From the NCBI RefSeq assembly GCF_004011695.2, contig NC_082410.1, forward strand, positions 558,001 through 622,000: 64,000 nucleotides of DNA, read 5' to 3'. Below are positions 45,552-55,762 of this stretch, piece after piece (position 1 is the stretch's first letter; the number at the start of each line of letters is the position of its first letter). Origin of the DNA: Ascochyta rabiei. Its lineage: Eukaryota > Ascomycota > Dothideomycetes > Pleosporales > Didymellaceae. The notes beneath the pieces were generated by a model. The model did not search any database. It was not told where the DNA came from and saw only the letters and a list, made by a program, of their open reading frames with translations. Both the position numbers and the translations under genes were made by a program.

Positions 45552-45597
45552 GCAAGACCAGTGGGGTGCAGCGCGGGGATCGAATGTCTTCCGATGA
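43028..45597 (+). CDS. Gln-rich Zn2Cys6 transcription factor with an upstream Cys/His module
   Basis: Two exons (43028-44596, 44650-45597) give 838 residues. A Gln-rich tract of about 51 residues (128-178) is encoded by mixed CAA/CAG. Residues ~275-400 hold a conserved-looking domain: 'MSVMEALQQTADPKDKMRKQRAIAKCAVDAI', 'YSFHNCWNSREDDSFRFSYYC', 'YDCKGVLSIKFS' and 'YKHVPIHKTY'. Cys327, Cys356, His377 and His381 could bind zinc in a WRKY/GCM1-like manner (inference). A Zn2Cys6 cluster follows at C514-x2-C517-x6-C524-x6-C531-x2-C534-x6-C541. The 53-nt intron (GTGCGT...CTCAG, phase 0) falls between Lys523 and Cys524, inside the cluster. A coiled coil (about 563-590) would serve as dimerisation helix. 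The rest is Gln/Ser-rich, ending with a second polyQ. The cluster is mid-protein, whereas most Zn2Cys6 proteins have it N-terminal. Likely nuclear; targets unknown. Confidence 0.88.
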
Positions 45598-45898
45598 AAC
45601 GAGATGAGGGATGCATGGGATGGGATAGATTATTCTTCATCGGCACATACAGCGCGGCATTTTTTTTTTGTCGTTTTCTTTTTCCTTCCCGAAAGTCCTG
45701 TCTTAGTATCTTGTTACGTTATATTATACCCACCAATGCATGCACTCTACTTTCTATCATCTTGATCATACAAATGAACATAGACCTCCCCTATTATATC
45801 GTATCGTGTTCTATCCTGTTACATCTTATGACATTTTATACGTGTACATGTAATTCGATTATTCCCTCTTTATTCCCTTTTTTATAGACTGTATGCAC

Positions 45899-45927
45899 TA
45901 GTTGTAGTAGTAGTTGTAGTAGTAGTT

Positions 45928-45986
<59 letters not shown>

Positions 45987-46091
45987 TGTAGTAGTAGTTG
46001 TAGTAGTAGTTGTAGTAGTAGTTGTAGTAGTAGTTGTAGTAGTAGTGGTAGTAGTAGTGGTAGCAGTAGTGGTAGCAGTAGTGGTAGTGGA
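45899..46091. repeat. TAG trinucleotide microsatellite, about 190 bp
   Basis: A long array of (TAG)n interrupted at regular places by TTG, and towards the right by TGG and CAG triplets. The interruptions form a secondary pattern of TTGTAGTAG nonamers at both ends. Confidence 0.95.
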
Positions 46092-46980
46092 ACTCTTGCT
46101 CAAGGAGGCTGCAAGATGATGTACTGACCCTGATGGAGCAAGCAGACTCCACGAAGTATTCCTGGTGATCTAGGGAACATTTCAAGCCTGGTGGAATGGA
46201 GGTTAGCCTGATAAGCACAGTCTCATGTGCCCGAGAGGCGTGAGCGCGGTGGCGTAGGATGGCAGTCGTGAAGCCTTTGTATTCGCCCGAGTCATCGATG
46301 CACCGCTGCGGTGCAGGTGTGTCGAAGATGTGAGAATCAGACGAACTCAATAGGTCGCTGGTCCAACGAGACTCGTGACAGAGAGGAGGCTGCAAAGATG
46401 AGATGAGATGAGAGTGAAATTGCTGTTGAGGCTAGAGTAAAGGACTGTTCTTCTCCCTCGCGACGCTAGGGACTCAGGTGCAGAGCTGCGCTCAAAACAT
46501 ATCCACGTCGTAGCTGAAGATACTAGACAGGTGGTCCTCTGAATCGTTGGTATGGTCCTCCACAATATCAGACTTGGCATTGTGCACGTCGTCTGTCCCA
46601 ACTGGCTTGTTCACGGGCTCGGACATCTCACGCGTCAGCGGCTCCGCAGCTGAAATGCTCGAAGCGCCCGGTGCATGGTCTGTCTGGCAGCGACGAGAAA
46701 AGCGGCTGGCTGGCGGTGAACAGAGGATCAAGAAGGGGCCTACTGGCCGGGTTCCGTCCAGACTGCGAATGCCAGGACCTTGGACTAGAGCAACGTCTGC
46801 TTCAGAGTCGTGTTCTATAGATCTCTCGGTCTCGGCTTTCCATCAATGGCCTAGGCATTTTGACAGCAACGCTCTGGTCGTCAGAGTCTATGCTTTGTTG
46901 GTGCATGCCAAAATGTATGCATCCGCCCTAGATTTGCACGGGCTTTTGCACTGTTACAGTCAAATTATGTCATACACAGG

Positions 46981-47132
46981 TAAGAGGTTCGGACTGGCCG
47001 GCTATAGCTAGTTGACAGTAAAGGCAACAGATTAGGTGACAGCATGCAATGCAGGGCGAAACGTGACAACCACGGAAAACTAGCTAATTACTCACCTGCC
47101 CGCGTTTGTGGTCTGTGTTGGTGAGTTAACGT
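46981..47132 (-). repeat. Dispersed repeat, copy B (inverted relative to copy A)
   Basis: The reverse complement of this stretch aligns with 32211-32366, sharing CTGTCAACTAGCTATAGC, GGTTGTCACGTTT and GCATGCTGTCACCTAATCTG blocks. It carries a small extra GCAT repeat relative to copy A. The two copies are 14.6 kb apart in opposite orientation. Confidence 0.7.
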
Positions 47133-48528
47133 TCTATATTTTGGGTGGGTGCGCACATATTTGCAGCCGTCATAGTCTCGATAGCCATGGCTGGTGCGCC
47201 TACACTGACATAGGGCGTGACGGTGCCTACCGGTGTTGTCTTGCTGGACAGTCTCACGGCCGTTGGCAGGAGTGGTATTATCCCACCAGAGCTAACGGGA
47301 ATAGAAGGCTCCGTGGAAGACGTGCCCGCTGCTGTTGCTGTCCAAACCCTCGAGCCAAGGGCAAGCATACTTCAGCAACTGGCGATTGCTTCGCAACCGT
47401 CCGATCAGCAGCACTGGCCTCGCACCGCTGCACATCTCCAGCGCATGACATGCTCAAGAAGTTTCCTTCTGTTTGCGTCGTCCTCGAAGATACACTCCAC
47501 TACTCTACTACTCACAATCTTAGCCTTCGACAAGCTCTCCGAGGATGGTGTGGAGGTAGGGCAATTATATGAGGTCGATTGACTTGAATTTGACTGACGG
47601 AGTCTCTTCCAGTGTGGTGAGATGCGATCTGCGCCGTCCTACTTCGCGAGCGAGTGGATCAAGAGGAGGAGCTTGGGCGGCTCTTCGATCTGCACGACTG
47701 CTGACGCACATTGAGCTGCTTTGACGAGTCTATGCTCGGTGCGTTCATTCTGGGTGTTTGTTAATATTCAAGCGCGGGTTGGTAGTTTGGAATTTGTTCT
47801 CGAGAGCGATGACGCAGGATTTTAGATGAGCATTGCTTGCGAGCATGTCTTGGACCTATGCAGGCTGAGCGTTGTCTGTCATGGTGGTGAGGCTCTGTCT
47901 GCCAGTGGTGCGGATTGGAGCAAGTGGAGTGTCGGTTGATAGATGGTGAAGTGTTGAATTAGAAGAGTGGGATAGAGGAAGGTAAGTGCTGATGTCATAA
48001 GAACTTTAATGGCAAGGTAGGTGTAGAAGATATAAGAGATAATTGAGGCAGAGGCACGAGAGAAAGTAAATTTGAGGGGAGAGACACGTGCTACAATACC
48101 ACCTACCACATTCAGCATCCCACGAACCTGCGCCCGTAACGAACACTAAATCACGCTTTCTCAAAGTCGTAATACTTTCAACAGCGTCTCGAACAGCTTC
48201 TGATGGAGGCTTTCAGCGCACCTCTTAGCTCGCCACAGCTTTTACGGAATTTGCTGTAGTCGTGCAACACTTTGTTAGATTACAAATAGCCTACACAGTA
48301 GCATTGAACACCCGAGTTTCCAACGACGAGTGAGACAAGTCTTACAACAGCAGTTCATAATGCATCTGCAACCCTGTGAAGGCTTTTCGCCGCGTACCAA
48401 CGCAACGGTTTTGCTAGCTTGAGGAAACAGGAGTACAGGGGTATCATTCGTAAGGTCGTGTTTAGAAAATACAAACATAGAAGAGGCAGATAAGAATATT
48501 AAGATCCTTGGGGTGGTGCTGACGCAGC

Positions 48529-49080
48529 TCAACACCCAACACACTCCCTCGGCAGGACGACAACGTCAAACTCCTCGTCCACACTCTCGCCACTCTCGTC
48601 GCTCAGCGCGTGCATGTCGTCGCTGTATCGCCCACCGATGAAAGCCCAGCCTTCGCGCTCAAGACGGGCGCGGTGGCGTTGGCGGTTGGAGGATGCGGCG
48701 CTCTGTAGCATCCTCGCCCAGCGGTTCTCTGGCTGGTGTTGCGGTTGGCTGCTTGTAGCTTCTGACTTGGTCTCTTCATCATCGAACCCAGGTAATGTCC
48801 AGAGGCCGGACTCGGTCATACTGGTAGATTTGGTGTCCGGGCAACTGTCTCGATGGGCAGACATGTGTAAGTCAAAGTGCACGCGGGCAGGAGGAGGTTT
48901 GTGATTGGCGGAAGCGTGCTGTGACAGAGTTGACTTGGGTGATGTATGTTGGACGTGGGAGGCCTTCAGCGACTTTTGAGGACTGGCTGCTGACGACGAG
49001 AAGTAAGTGGCACTGGAGTTGACGCTGTCCCGGCGAGGCTCGGTGTGCGCGGAGGCGCCTGGGTAGTAGCTGCGGTCCAT
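48529..49080 (-). CDS. Hypothetical small Ser-rich protein
   Basis: A single-exon 183-residue frame starting 'MDRSYYPGASAHTEPRR'. A longer reading starts at 49194, but its hydrophobic leader looks like untranslated sequence. The N-terminal half is Ser/His-rich and disordered. The only well-structured block is 'ENRWARMLQSAASSNRQRHRARLEREGWAFIGGRYSDDM', a basic helix followed by an aromatic patch. An acidic tail follows, ending 'EEFDVVVLPRECVGC'. I do not recognise a family, though the 'RLEREGWAF' block gives the impression of a conserved motif. It is divergent from MIC60, about 0.8 kb away. Function unknown. Confidence 0.6.
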   Translation of the reverse strand: MDRSYYPGASAHTEPRRDSVNSSATYFSSSAASPQKSLKASHVQHTSPKSTLSQHASANHKPPPARVHFDLHMSAHRDSCPDTKSTSMTESGLWTLPGFDDEETKSEATSSQPQHQPENRWARMLQSAASSNRQRHRARLEREGWAFIGGRYSDDMHALSDESGESVDEEFDVVVLPRECVGC

Positions 49081-49878
49081 GGCTGGAGTCTGGCACGTGG
49101 AAAGTGGGAGGTCCAGTTCAAGATGGAAGCATAGAAGAGTTGAGGAAAGGTGTGCAAGGGGTAGAGCTGCGCTGCAAAGTAGATGTGTGTGCAAAAGTGT
49201 TGCATCTCAAAAATTTGGTGAGACGGCACGACGTGGGGAGGGTGAAGTAAAGGTTGAGGTGGTGGTGCAAACGTGGTTGCCTATTTCGGTAGCAGGAGCG
49301 TCACCGAATGACGTCGCACACGAATACAAGCGGGCACCTCAGACGGATGGTGGAAGAGTCAAGTCAAACGAAGAGGAAACTTGGTTGGGAGCTGAGTATA
49401 AGAGAACAGCGGATGACAGGAATGCAGGGTGGGCATGGATGCTCACGGCAGACACGGCGGACACGGCAGACACGGCGGACACGACGAAGACAGCTGCTGA
49501 CGCTGCATCCGGACGGCATTCCGAGACCTGGGGGCGACGTGGAGCGTGTAGAGGGCGGGCAGGTGTTGCACAAGAGAGGTTGTCAGACGACCGTGTCTCT
49601 GCGCGCACGGAGAGGGTGATGTGGCTGACCGTGGCTGACCGTGGCTGGCCGTGGCTGGCCGTGGCTGGCCGTGGCTGGAGCGTGCAGCATGTGAAGGAGC
49701 AGCGGTGGGTGGTGGGTGTGGGTGCTCGCGTGGTGTGCGGGAGAGCTTGCACGGTGGGTGGTCCGAGCGGGCGCTGACGTTCGTCTTGGTGAGCTCGGTG
49801 AGGTTTCTGAGAGGGAGCAAGCTGCCAACATCCTCCGCCCCCTTCTCCCCCATCCCCGCCATCCCGAGGCCGTCCAGC
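49081..49878. promoter_or_regulatory. Divergent promoter region of the hypothetical gene and MIC60, with tandem repeats
   Basis: Contains a 9-bp tandem repeat (CACGGCAGA/CACGGCGGA alternating, about 49446-49490) and a decamer repeat at 49621-49678. Open frames reading through these repeats are not convincing genes. Confidence 0.5.
49621..49678. repeat. Decamer tandem repeat GTGGCTGGCC, about six units
   Basis: Two GTGGCTGACC units followed by three GTGGCTGGCC units and a partial one, 200 bp upstream of the MIC60 start codon. Confidence 0.85.
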
Positions 49879-51858
49879 ATGCTGCGCGCCTCCATTCTCG
49901 CGGCCCGTCCTGCTGCCCGCCCATTGGCACGCGCCGCCCGCCCGCAATGGCGCGTCGCCCAGCGCTGGTACGCCGACGACAGAAAGCTGGACCAGACGGC
50001 CGTCCCCAACCCAGCGCCTGTCGTCGAGCCCTCGGCCGATCCTGCGAGCCCGCCGAGCATCCAACAGGCCACCATCCCGCCGTCTGAGGTGCCCCGCGCC
50101 CCGCCTGCGCCCGAGACGACGATTGTCAACAATGCGGCCAGCACCGCCAGCACTGCATCGCGCTCAGCCCCCGTCATCCAGCCCGCAACCACGCCCCCCA
50201 CCGGCCCCGGCACCGCGAGCGTCGCCCCCGATCCCGTCCAGCCCAAGCCCAAGCCCAAGAAGCGCCGCTTCCGCCGCTTCCTGCTGTGGCTCACCATCCT
50301 CTCCGGCCTCAGCTACGCCGGCGGCGTCTACTACTCGCTCGTCTCGGACAACTTCCACGACTTCTTCACCGAGTACGTGCCCTTTGGCGAGGATGCCGTC
50401 GCCTACTTCGAGGAGCGCGAGTTCCGCCGCCGCTTCCCTGCACGCCCCGACCAGCCCCGTCTGCACCAGCAGATCTCCGGCGAGAACAAGGTCACCATCC
50501 CCGGCAAGAGCGGACTGACCGCCCGCGTCGCAGAGGACCCCCACACCAGCGCCGTCAGCGACAACAACCCCAAGCCCAAGATCGAGCAGCCCAAGGTCGG
50601 CTCCAACCAGCACACCCCGCCCAAGGGCGTCCAGGAGGCAAAGAAGGAGCACGAGCAGCACGAGAAGCCCGCCGCCACATCAGCTACCCAGCCGGAGCCC
50701 AAGACGGTTATCCTCGACGCCCCTGCCACGCCCATCTCGCAGATCGACCACCTGAGCGTGCCCTCGGCGAGCGAGCCCGTCGTCCAGGACGTGGTCAAGA
50801 TCGTCAACGACCTCATCACCGTAGTCAACGCCGACAAGACGCACGCTGGAAAGTACAACTCGGCCCTCGACAAGGCCAAGTCGGAGCTCGCCCGCGTCGT
50901 CGCCGACATCAACCTGCTCAAGGACAACCTGAACAAGGCCGCCGAGGACAAGGTCAAGGCCGCCCACGCCGAGTTCGACGAGGCCGCCAAGGAGCTCGTC
51001 CAGCGCCTCGACCACCAGATGCAGGCCCAGGAGACGCACTGGAAGGAGGAGTACGAGAACGAGCGCGAGCGCCTGCAGCAGGCCTACAAGAGCAAGGTCA
51101 AGTCTGAGCTCGAGGCCGCTCACAAGGTCTACGAGCAGAAGCTCAAGAACGAGCTCCTGCAGCAGAGCATCAGCCTGCAAAAGTCTTTCACCAAGGACGT
51201 CCGCGACCGCGTCGAAGCCGAGCGCGACGGCCGTCTTGGCAAGCTGAACGACCTCTCCAACTCTGTCCACGAGCTCGAGAAGCTGACTGCCGAGTGGAAC
51301 TCGGTCGTCGACGCCAACCTCAAGACCCAGCACCTTGTCGTCGCCGTCGAGGCCGTCAAGTCTGCCCTCGAGACACAGGTCGTTCCCAAGCCGTTCGTCA
51401 CTGAGCTCGCCGCCCTCAAGGAGATCGCCGCTGATGACCCCGTCGTCAGCGCTGCCATCTCCAGCATCAACCCCACCGCCTACCAGCGCGGCATCCCCAG
51501 CTCCGCTCTCCTCATCGACCGCTTCCGTCGCGTTGCATCTGAGGTCAGGAAAGCTGCGCTCCTCCCCGAAGACGCCGGTGTTGCCTCCCACCTTGCCTCC
51601 CTCGCCATGTCCAAGGTTCTCTTCAAGAAGTCTGGGTTAGCTGTTGGCGGCGATGTCGAGGCTGTGCTTGCCCGCACCGAGGTTCTGCTCGAGGAGGGCG
51701 ACCTCGACGCTGCCGCTCGCGAGATGAACGGTCTGCAGGGGTGGGCCAAGGTCCTGAGCAAGGACTGGCTGAGCGAGTGCAGGAGAGTCCTCGAGGTCAG
51801 GCAAGCCTTGGATGTCATTGCCACAGAAGCGAGACTGCAGAGTTTGCTTATCGACTAA
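49879..51858 (+). CDS. mic60: MICOS complex subunit Mic60 (mitofilin/Fcj1)
   Basis: An intronless 659-residue protein. It begins with an Arg/Ala-rich mitochondrial presequence ('MLRASILAARPAARPLARAARPQWRVAQRWYADD'). A Pro/Ala/Thr-rich linker follows, then one transmembrane helix after 'KKRRFRRF' ('LLWLTILSGLSYAGGVYYSLV', about 135-155), 'FHDFFTEYVPFGEDAVAYFEEREFRRRFP', and a long coiled coil (about 330-500). The C-terminal mitofilin domain reads 'QRGIPSSALLIDRFRRVASEVRKAALLP', 'GDVEAVLARTEVLLEEGDLDAAAREMNGLQGWAKVLSKDWLSECRRVLEVRQAL'. Mic60 sits in the inner membrane facing the intermembrane space and forms crista junctions. The ATG at 49879 is chosen because the presequence starts there; the open frame upstream runs through tandem repeats and is not protein-like. 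Codon use is strongly C-ending, as expected for a well-expressed gene. Confidence 0.96.
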   Translation: MLRASILAARPAARPLARAARPQWRVAQRWYADDRKLDQTAVPNPAPVVEPSADPASPPSIQQATIPPSEVPRAPPAPETTIVNNAASTASTASRSAPVIQPATTPPTGPGTASVAPDPVQPKPKPKKRRFRRFLLWLTILSGLSYAGGVYYSLVSDNFHDFFTEYVPFGEDAVAYFEEREFRRRFPARPDQPRLHQQISGENKVTIPGKSGLTARVAEDPHTSAVSDNNPKPKIEQPKVGSNQHTPPKGVQEAKKEHEQHEKPAATSATQPEPKTVILDAPATPISQIDHLSVPSASEPVVQDVVKIVNDLITVVNADKTHAGKYNSALDKAKSELARVVADINLLKDNLNKAAEDKVKAAHAEFDEAAKELVQRLDHQMQAQETHWKEEYENERERLQQAYKSKVKSELEAAHKVYEQKLKNELLQQSISLQKSFTKDVRDRVEAERDGRLGKLNDLSNSVHELEKLTAEWNSVVDANLKTQHLVVAVEAVKSALETQVVPKPFVTELAALKEIAADDPVVSAAISSINPTAYQRGIPSSALLIDRFRRVASEVRKAALLPEDAGVASHLASLAMSKVLFKKSGLAVGGDVEAVLARTEVLLEEGDLDAAAREMNGLQGWAKVLSKDWLSECRRVLEVRQALDVIATEARLQSLLID

Positions 51859-52567
51859 GTGGCCGCGTGTGGTGGGTGCTTTGTAATGTAGTCATAGAGC
51901 TGTCAATGTATTTTTTTCCGTACATGTCCAAGTATGCCCAGTCTATCCACTGTTGCATTTGTAGTCTTCGAGCTCTCTAGTGACGCTTTATGCTTCTTTT
52001 GTCATCGCGCTTTTTTGGAATGTCGGTCGTGTATGTGCACGACACAAACTAAAAGTAACGCACGCCTACTGCGAGACGATATGCACATAACCTATATGCA
52101 AAAACCAACTCTAGAATCGAACCAAACACTATGAAGAGCTCCACAAGGCTATATACAACAATCCGGAAGGTTCCTTAGGTTGTTTACAAGGTCACTGTAT
52201 CAGCAAGGTGATTCCTAGTGGGTTTCCGGTTGACACTCTCCGCCTCGAGTATGTTGAAACCCTCACCTGATCTGGAAGAAAAACAGTCACAAGTACCACT
52301 GCAGAGACATGGGCAATGTCCACATCACCAGCAAGATGGCTCGGCTACCTGCCTGCGTCCATACGCAGTGGCTCTAACCAGGCGCAGCTGCAGAGTTCGA
52401 TGTCGTTTACTCTGTGGAGGCGACAAATGCTCACAACCCATCCAAGGCTCCTTGCTTTGATCCTTGCTTTGCTCCTTGCTTTGATCCTTGCTTTGCTCCA
52501 CATGCTGAGAAATGCTAGCAACGACATGATTCCACTCTGACCACGCATGTCATCTCCTCTTCCAACT
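51859..52567. other. Intergenic
   Basis: 3' flank of MIC60. A short tandem repeat of GCTTTGATCCTT/GCTTTGCTCCTT units lies at about 52448-52500. No gene seen. Confidence 0.5.
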
Positions 52568-53245
52568 CTAATAGCACGCGCCAGATGCGGAGGTCAATGG
52601 ATGTCGAGTGCTATCTCTACAGACACGAGCATCGCGGATGGTATCAGCGACATCCTCGCCGTCCGTGAACCCATTCACGGTGTGCCTTGCTGATGAGCTG
52701 CTGCTGATGTCGCTCACCTCTTGTCTGGGATCCTCCAAGGACTCAAGGGATGCTGGATCGATACAAGACGCATAGCGAGTCGACCACGCTGCTGCTCTAG
52801 GGGGGAAAGAGACGCGTGGGGTAGCTTTGGAGCGGGGGATCTGCTCGCGCGAAGGGTTAGGTCGTTGTTGTTGGAGTGCTACGCATAGACCCCCTGCGTT
52901 ATTTGAAGGGTGGTACAGCGATATCGATGCTGGTGAGACGGGTACTATCCTAGCCGTCACGTAGCGGGCCTTTGAGATGAAAAGGTTCGTTGATGAAGAT
53001 GCACAATGGGTTTCTGGATCCCGTGAGGTAGTTGTGTAGAGCTTTGCAAGATCAGTCGAAGTTGTTTTTGCAGTTTCTGGTACGCAGGATTGGATTGTGG
53101 CAGAGCGAGCTCTAGGGGATATCAGAACGTTTTTTCTTCTTCTCAGAAACAACGCAAGTGAAAGTCTGAACGGGCAGCGACAGACGGCGATCAAGTTGAC
53201 AAATCGACCTGCAAACTTTACCAAAGACGCCGAAGATGGAATCAA
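52568..53245 (-). CDS. Doubtful hypothetical open frame
   Basis: A 225-codon frame with no recognisable domain. The C-terminal part ('PRVSFPPRAAAWSTRYASCIDPASLESLEDPRQEVSDISSSSSARHTVNGF') has composition that could be protein. The N-terminal part reads like translated non-coding DNA. It may be one exon of a gene I could not assemble, or chance. Nothing around it gives a function. Confidence 0.3.
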   Translation of the reverse strand: MIPSSASLVKFAGRFVNLIAVCRCPFRLSLALFLRRRKNVLISPRARSATIQSCVPETAKTTSTDLAKLYTTTSRDPETHCASSSTNLFISKARYVTARIVPVSPASISLYHPSNNAGGLCVALQQQRPNPSREQIPRSKATPRVSFPPRAAAWSTRYASCIDPASLESLEDPRQEVSDISSSSSARHTVNGFTDGEDVADTIRDARVCRDSTRHPLTSASGACY

Positions 53246-53740
53246 AGCGCACGTAGAGATGTGGCTATCACTTCAACCAAGACTGAAACGTGATATTACC
53301 ACACGCTCCGTTTCCCATGGTAAAACCTCGACCAATACTCTGGTTCAGCACGCGGTTCGTAACACACGTCAACACCCACCTTCCCACCACCCGTCCCGTT
53401 GATCCCACGCGCAACTGGACACCTTGAAACACCGCCGTCCTGGGGTCTGCGACGGCAGCTTTTTATATGTAGGCACTCAAAAAAGACTTGCGTTCATACT
53501 GTGAGACGTTCATTGGCTTGATCAATAACCTGTGCTAAATCGTTTGGATAGCAATGTTTTGTTCTCTCGTGGCCTTGGCTCAACTGCAAGTGATACTCTT
53601 ACAACATCGAAAATATATACAACAAACACACGTGATATCCGTAGAACGCCGGCGTCGACTCCAGATCACATAAATCCCCGTTGAATGGTTTTCTGCGCCT
53701 GTCCTTCTTGATTTCACCAACCTCTTTCAGCCCCAATATC
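53246..53740. other. Intergenic
   Basis: Nothing recognised; contains the 3' region of the RCF1 gene. Confidence 0.45.
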
Positions 53741-54319
53741 TTATTTCCCCACCACCTGATCCTTCAACTCCTTTGTCTTGTCTGCCACTTGCTGTGTTAC
53801 GCCCCTGGCCTCTTCCTGGACCCCTCTCGCTCTCTTCGCCATCCTATCTTTCCACTCCTTCTCCTCCTCATCGCGCACCTCGAGCTCCTTCAGCCACCTT
53901 TCCCTCTTATCCATGCGCTCCTTCTCGGCTACATGCTTCTCGTAGTCCTTCCTCTTCACGCGGTCCTTCTGCCAGTACAAGTTTCCAGCGACAAGCACTG
54001 CGATGGTGAATCCCTGGGCGTATAAACGGCGACGGAAGTACATATTGGTCATCTTGTGGTCGCCTTTGCGCATTGAACGTGTGGCGCCTACAATGGCCCA
54101 GACGGTCAGACCGCAGCCGAGAGGAATGAGGGGTTCTTCGCGGAAGCGGCGCCACATCTTGTCGAGAGTGTTTTCATTGTAGAAGTCGCTGGGTGCTGTT
54201 AGTCATGGACAGAGCATGTATAGTGCATACATGAGCAGTACAATGCACTACGATGGGGAGCCGTACGCATCTTCGTCGAACGAGGAGGGGAGCGGCGCGC
54301 TATTGCGAGGGCCCGCCAT
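53741..54319 (-). CDS. rcf1: Respiratory supercomplex factor 1 (HIG1 domain)
   Basis: Two exons (54252-54319 and 53741-54188) around a 63-nt intron (GTAGTG donor, CTAAC branch site, CCCAG acceptor) give 171 residues. The N-terminus '[43 protein letters not shown]' is the Rcf1/HIG1 start. It is followed by two membrane helices ('[21 protein letters not shown]' and 'LYAQGFTIAVLVAGNLYW') with the family's connecting 'MRKGDHKMTNMYFRRRLYAQG'. A long charged coiled coil with 'KDYEKHVAEKERMDKRERWLKELE' makes the C-terminal half, as in fungal Rcf1. The protein sits in the inner mitochondrial membrane and helps assemble complex III-IV supercomplexes and modulate cytochrome oxidase. Divergent from the DUF1746 gene with 384 bp between starts. 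Confidence 0.95.
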
Positions 54320-54703
54320 GATCAAGTGCGTATGCGGAGGTGGCGGAGGTGTCGTGTGGGGTCGATCGAGTTGTCGATGCCGTTTAAGGTGGCGCAAGAA
54401 GTGTTGCTGATACTGGGGGTCGAATTGAAGCTATTCCGACCTTTGAATCTGCGCAGTGAAGCTGTCACCGAGGTGTTGCGGCGGAATGGACGTACCTGAG
54501 CTGCGGAGCTCTTCGATTATCTCACCACTTGGACGATCGGCCCGTTTTAGCTCCGATTGCAGCTTGCTAGCCTTCCATGATATCGCCGAGCTCTGACCTA
54601 CAACAAACAGCAGCCTGGAGGTCGACGACGAACGCACGGCTTCCACACCACCGCGTCGCCTTCATGAGTGATATACCGACATTCCATCAATTCCTGCGGC
54701 GCC
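54320..54703. promoter_or_regulatory. Divergent promoter between RCF1 and DUF1746 genes
   Basis: 384 bp between two start codons, presumably a shared bidirectional promoter. No motif assigned. Confidence 0.45.
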
Positions 54704-55762
54704 ATGACCGATGAGGCCGAGTCGTCGCGAGCTGCGTTGCGCCATGACGACAGCTCTCCTGACCACATCGACAGCGCAGACGCCGACCCGGAAGAACTGG
54801 CACGCGAACGCGTAAAAGACGCGAGAGAAAGACGGTTAGATGCTAAGAGAAAGCGGATTCGCATGCTGGGCGACCTACTGCGCGAGTTGGATCTGGTTGT
54901 ATACATGGAGCTGCTTGCTCTCTACCATCTCGAGTACGCCTAGGTTCACGTCATCGCATGACTTCACAGCTAATGCCTGTATAGCTGCTCGTTCTTCTGG
55001 TTTGCTCTGCGTGCACTCGCACATGGTAGCCTGCTCACACCCGTCTCGGACCCAACCATGCAACGCCCGCCCGACGAGCCTCGACCGTTCTTACCCGTAG
55101 TGACAGGGCTCTTTGCCGTGAATTTTCTGCTACATATGCTATATCCTGCGCCGTCGGCCGGCGAGGACACCAGAGGCTATCTGCACGGTGGCTTGATGAT
55201 CGATTTCATTGGGCAGCAGGGTCCAACGAGTAAATGGAAGCTTGGAGGGTTGGACTTGTGCATTCTGGTCCTGCAGCTGATCATGGTGTCGGCGCATGCG
55301 AAGCGCCGCGACCTAAAGACGCAATTCAAGCGAATATCTGCAGGTGAGGCGCCGTCAAGCAATGCCGCAGACGCACCCAATACCAATACTGATACTGCGG
55401 GCGACAACGCAGCTGCAGCAGCGATAAGTGAGACCACGGCCCGGGGACAGGACGCTGACGATGAAGAGCGTGGAGAGCTGCGCCGAACCGACACCATGTC
55501 AGACATAGGAGCCGAGTCCGAGGAGGCAGATGCGCTGCTGCAATCCACGTCCGAGACAGGCCATGTCGATGCGCTGGATCTACTTTCGTCAGGCCAGTGC
55601 GTCATTTTATCTGCTGGCGTCGTCGACACGATATGGCACGAAAACGAGAATTATCGAGCTTTCCGCCAGACGCGCACAGAGAGTGGCCTTAGCGGCGACA
55701 TGCCTGAGACACTACGCCGCTTGAACACGCTGCGTGCTCGCCTTGGGGTCGGTGGTGGATAA
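54704..55762 (+). CDS. DUF1746 membrane protein (Dsc E3 ligase subunit 4-like)
   Basis: Two exons (54704-54933 and 54985-55762) with a 51-nt intron (GTACGC donor, GCTAAT, TATAG acceptor) give 335 residues. The charged N-terminus leads to 'RIRMLGDLLRELDLVVYMELLALYHLDCSFFWFALRALAHG', the DUF1746 hallmark (helix plus 'YHLDCS.F', completed only across the intron). Further hydrophobic helices are 'FLPVVTGLFAVNFLLHMLYP' and 'GGLDLCILVLQLIMVSAHA'. A long acidic cytosolic tail follows, ending near 'DTIWHENENYRAFRQTR'. In fission yeast a DUF1746 protein, Dsc4, is part of the Golgi Dsc E3 ubiquitin ligase that activates SREBP; the same role here is inference from family only. Divergent from RCF1. Confidence 0.82.

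Larger units (their letters stand above)
45598..48528. other. Mostly gene-free stretch, 2.9 kb, with microsatellite and dispersed repeat
   Basis: Contains the TAG microsatellite and repeat copy B. A minus-strand 79-codon frame at 46492-46731 ends 'SSIFSYDVDMF' and might be the tail of a degraded gene, but nothing supports it further. Other frames are short and without motifs. Confidence 0.45.

Noticed and set aside
46492..46731. 79-codon minus-strand frame ending 'SSIFSYDVDMF', considered as a truncated gene next to repeat copy B
   Set aside because: Composition is suggestive but there is no recognisable family or second exon.
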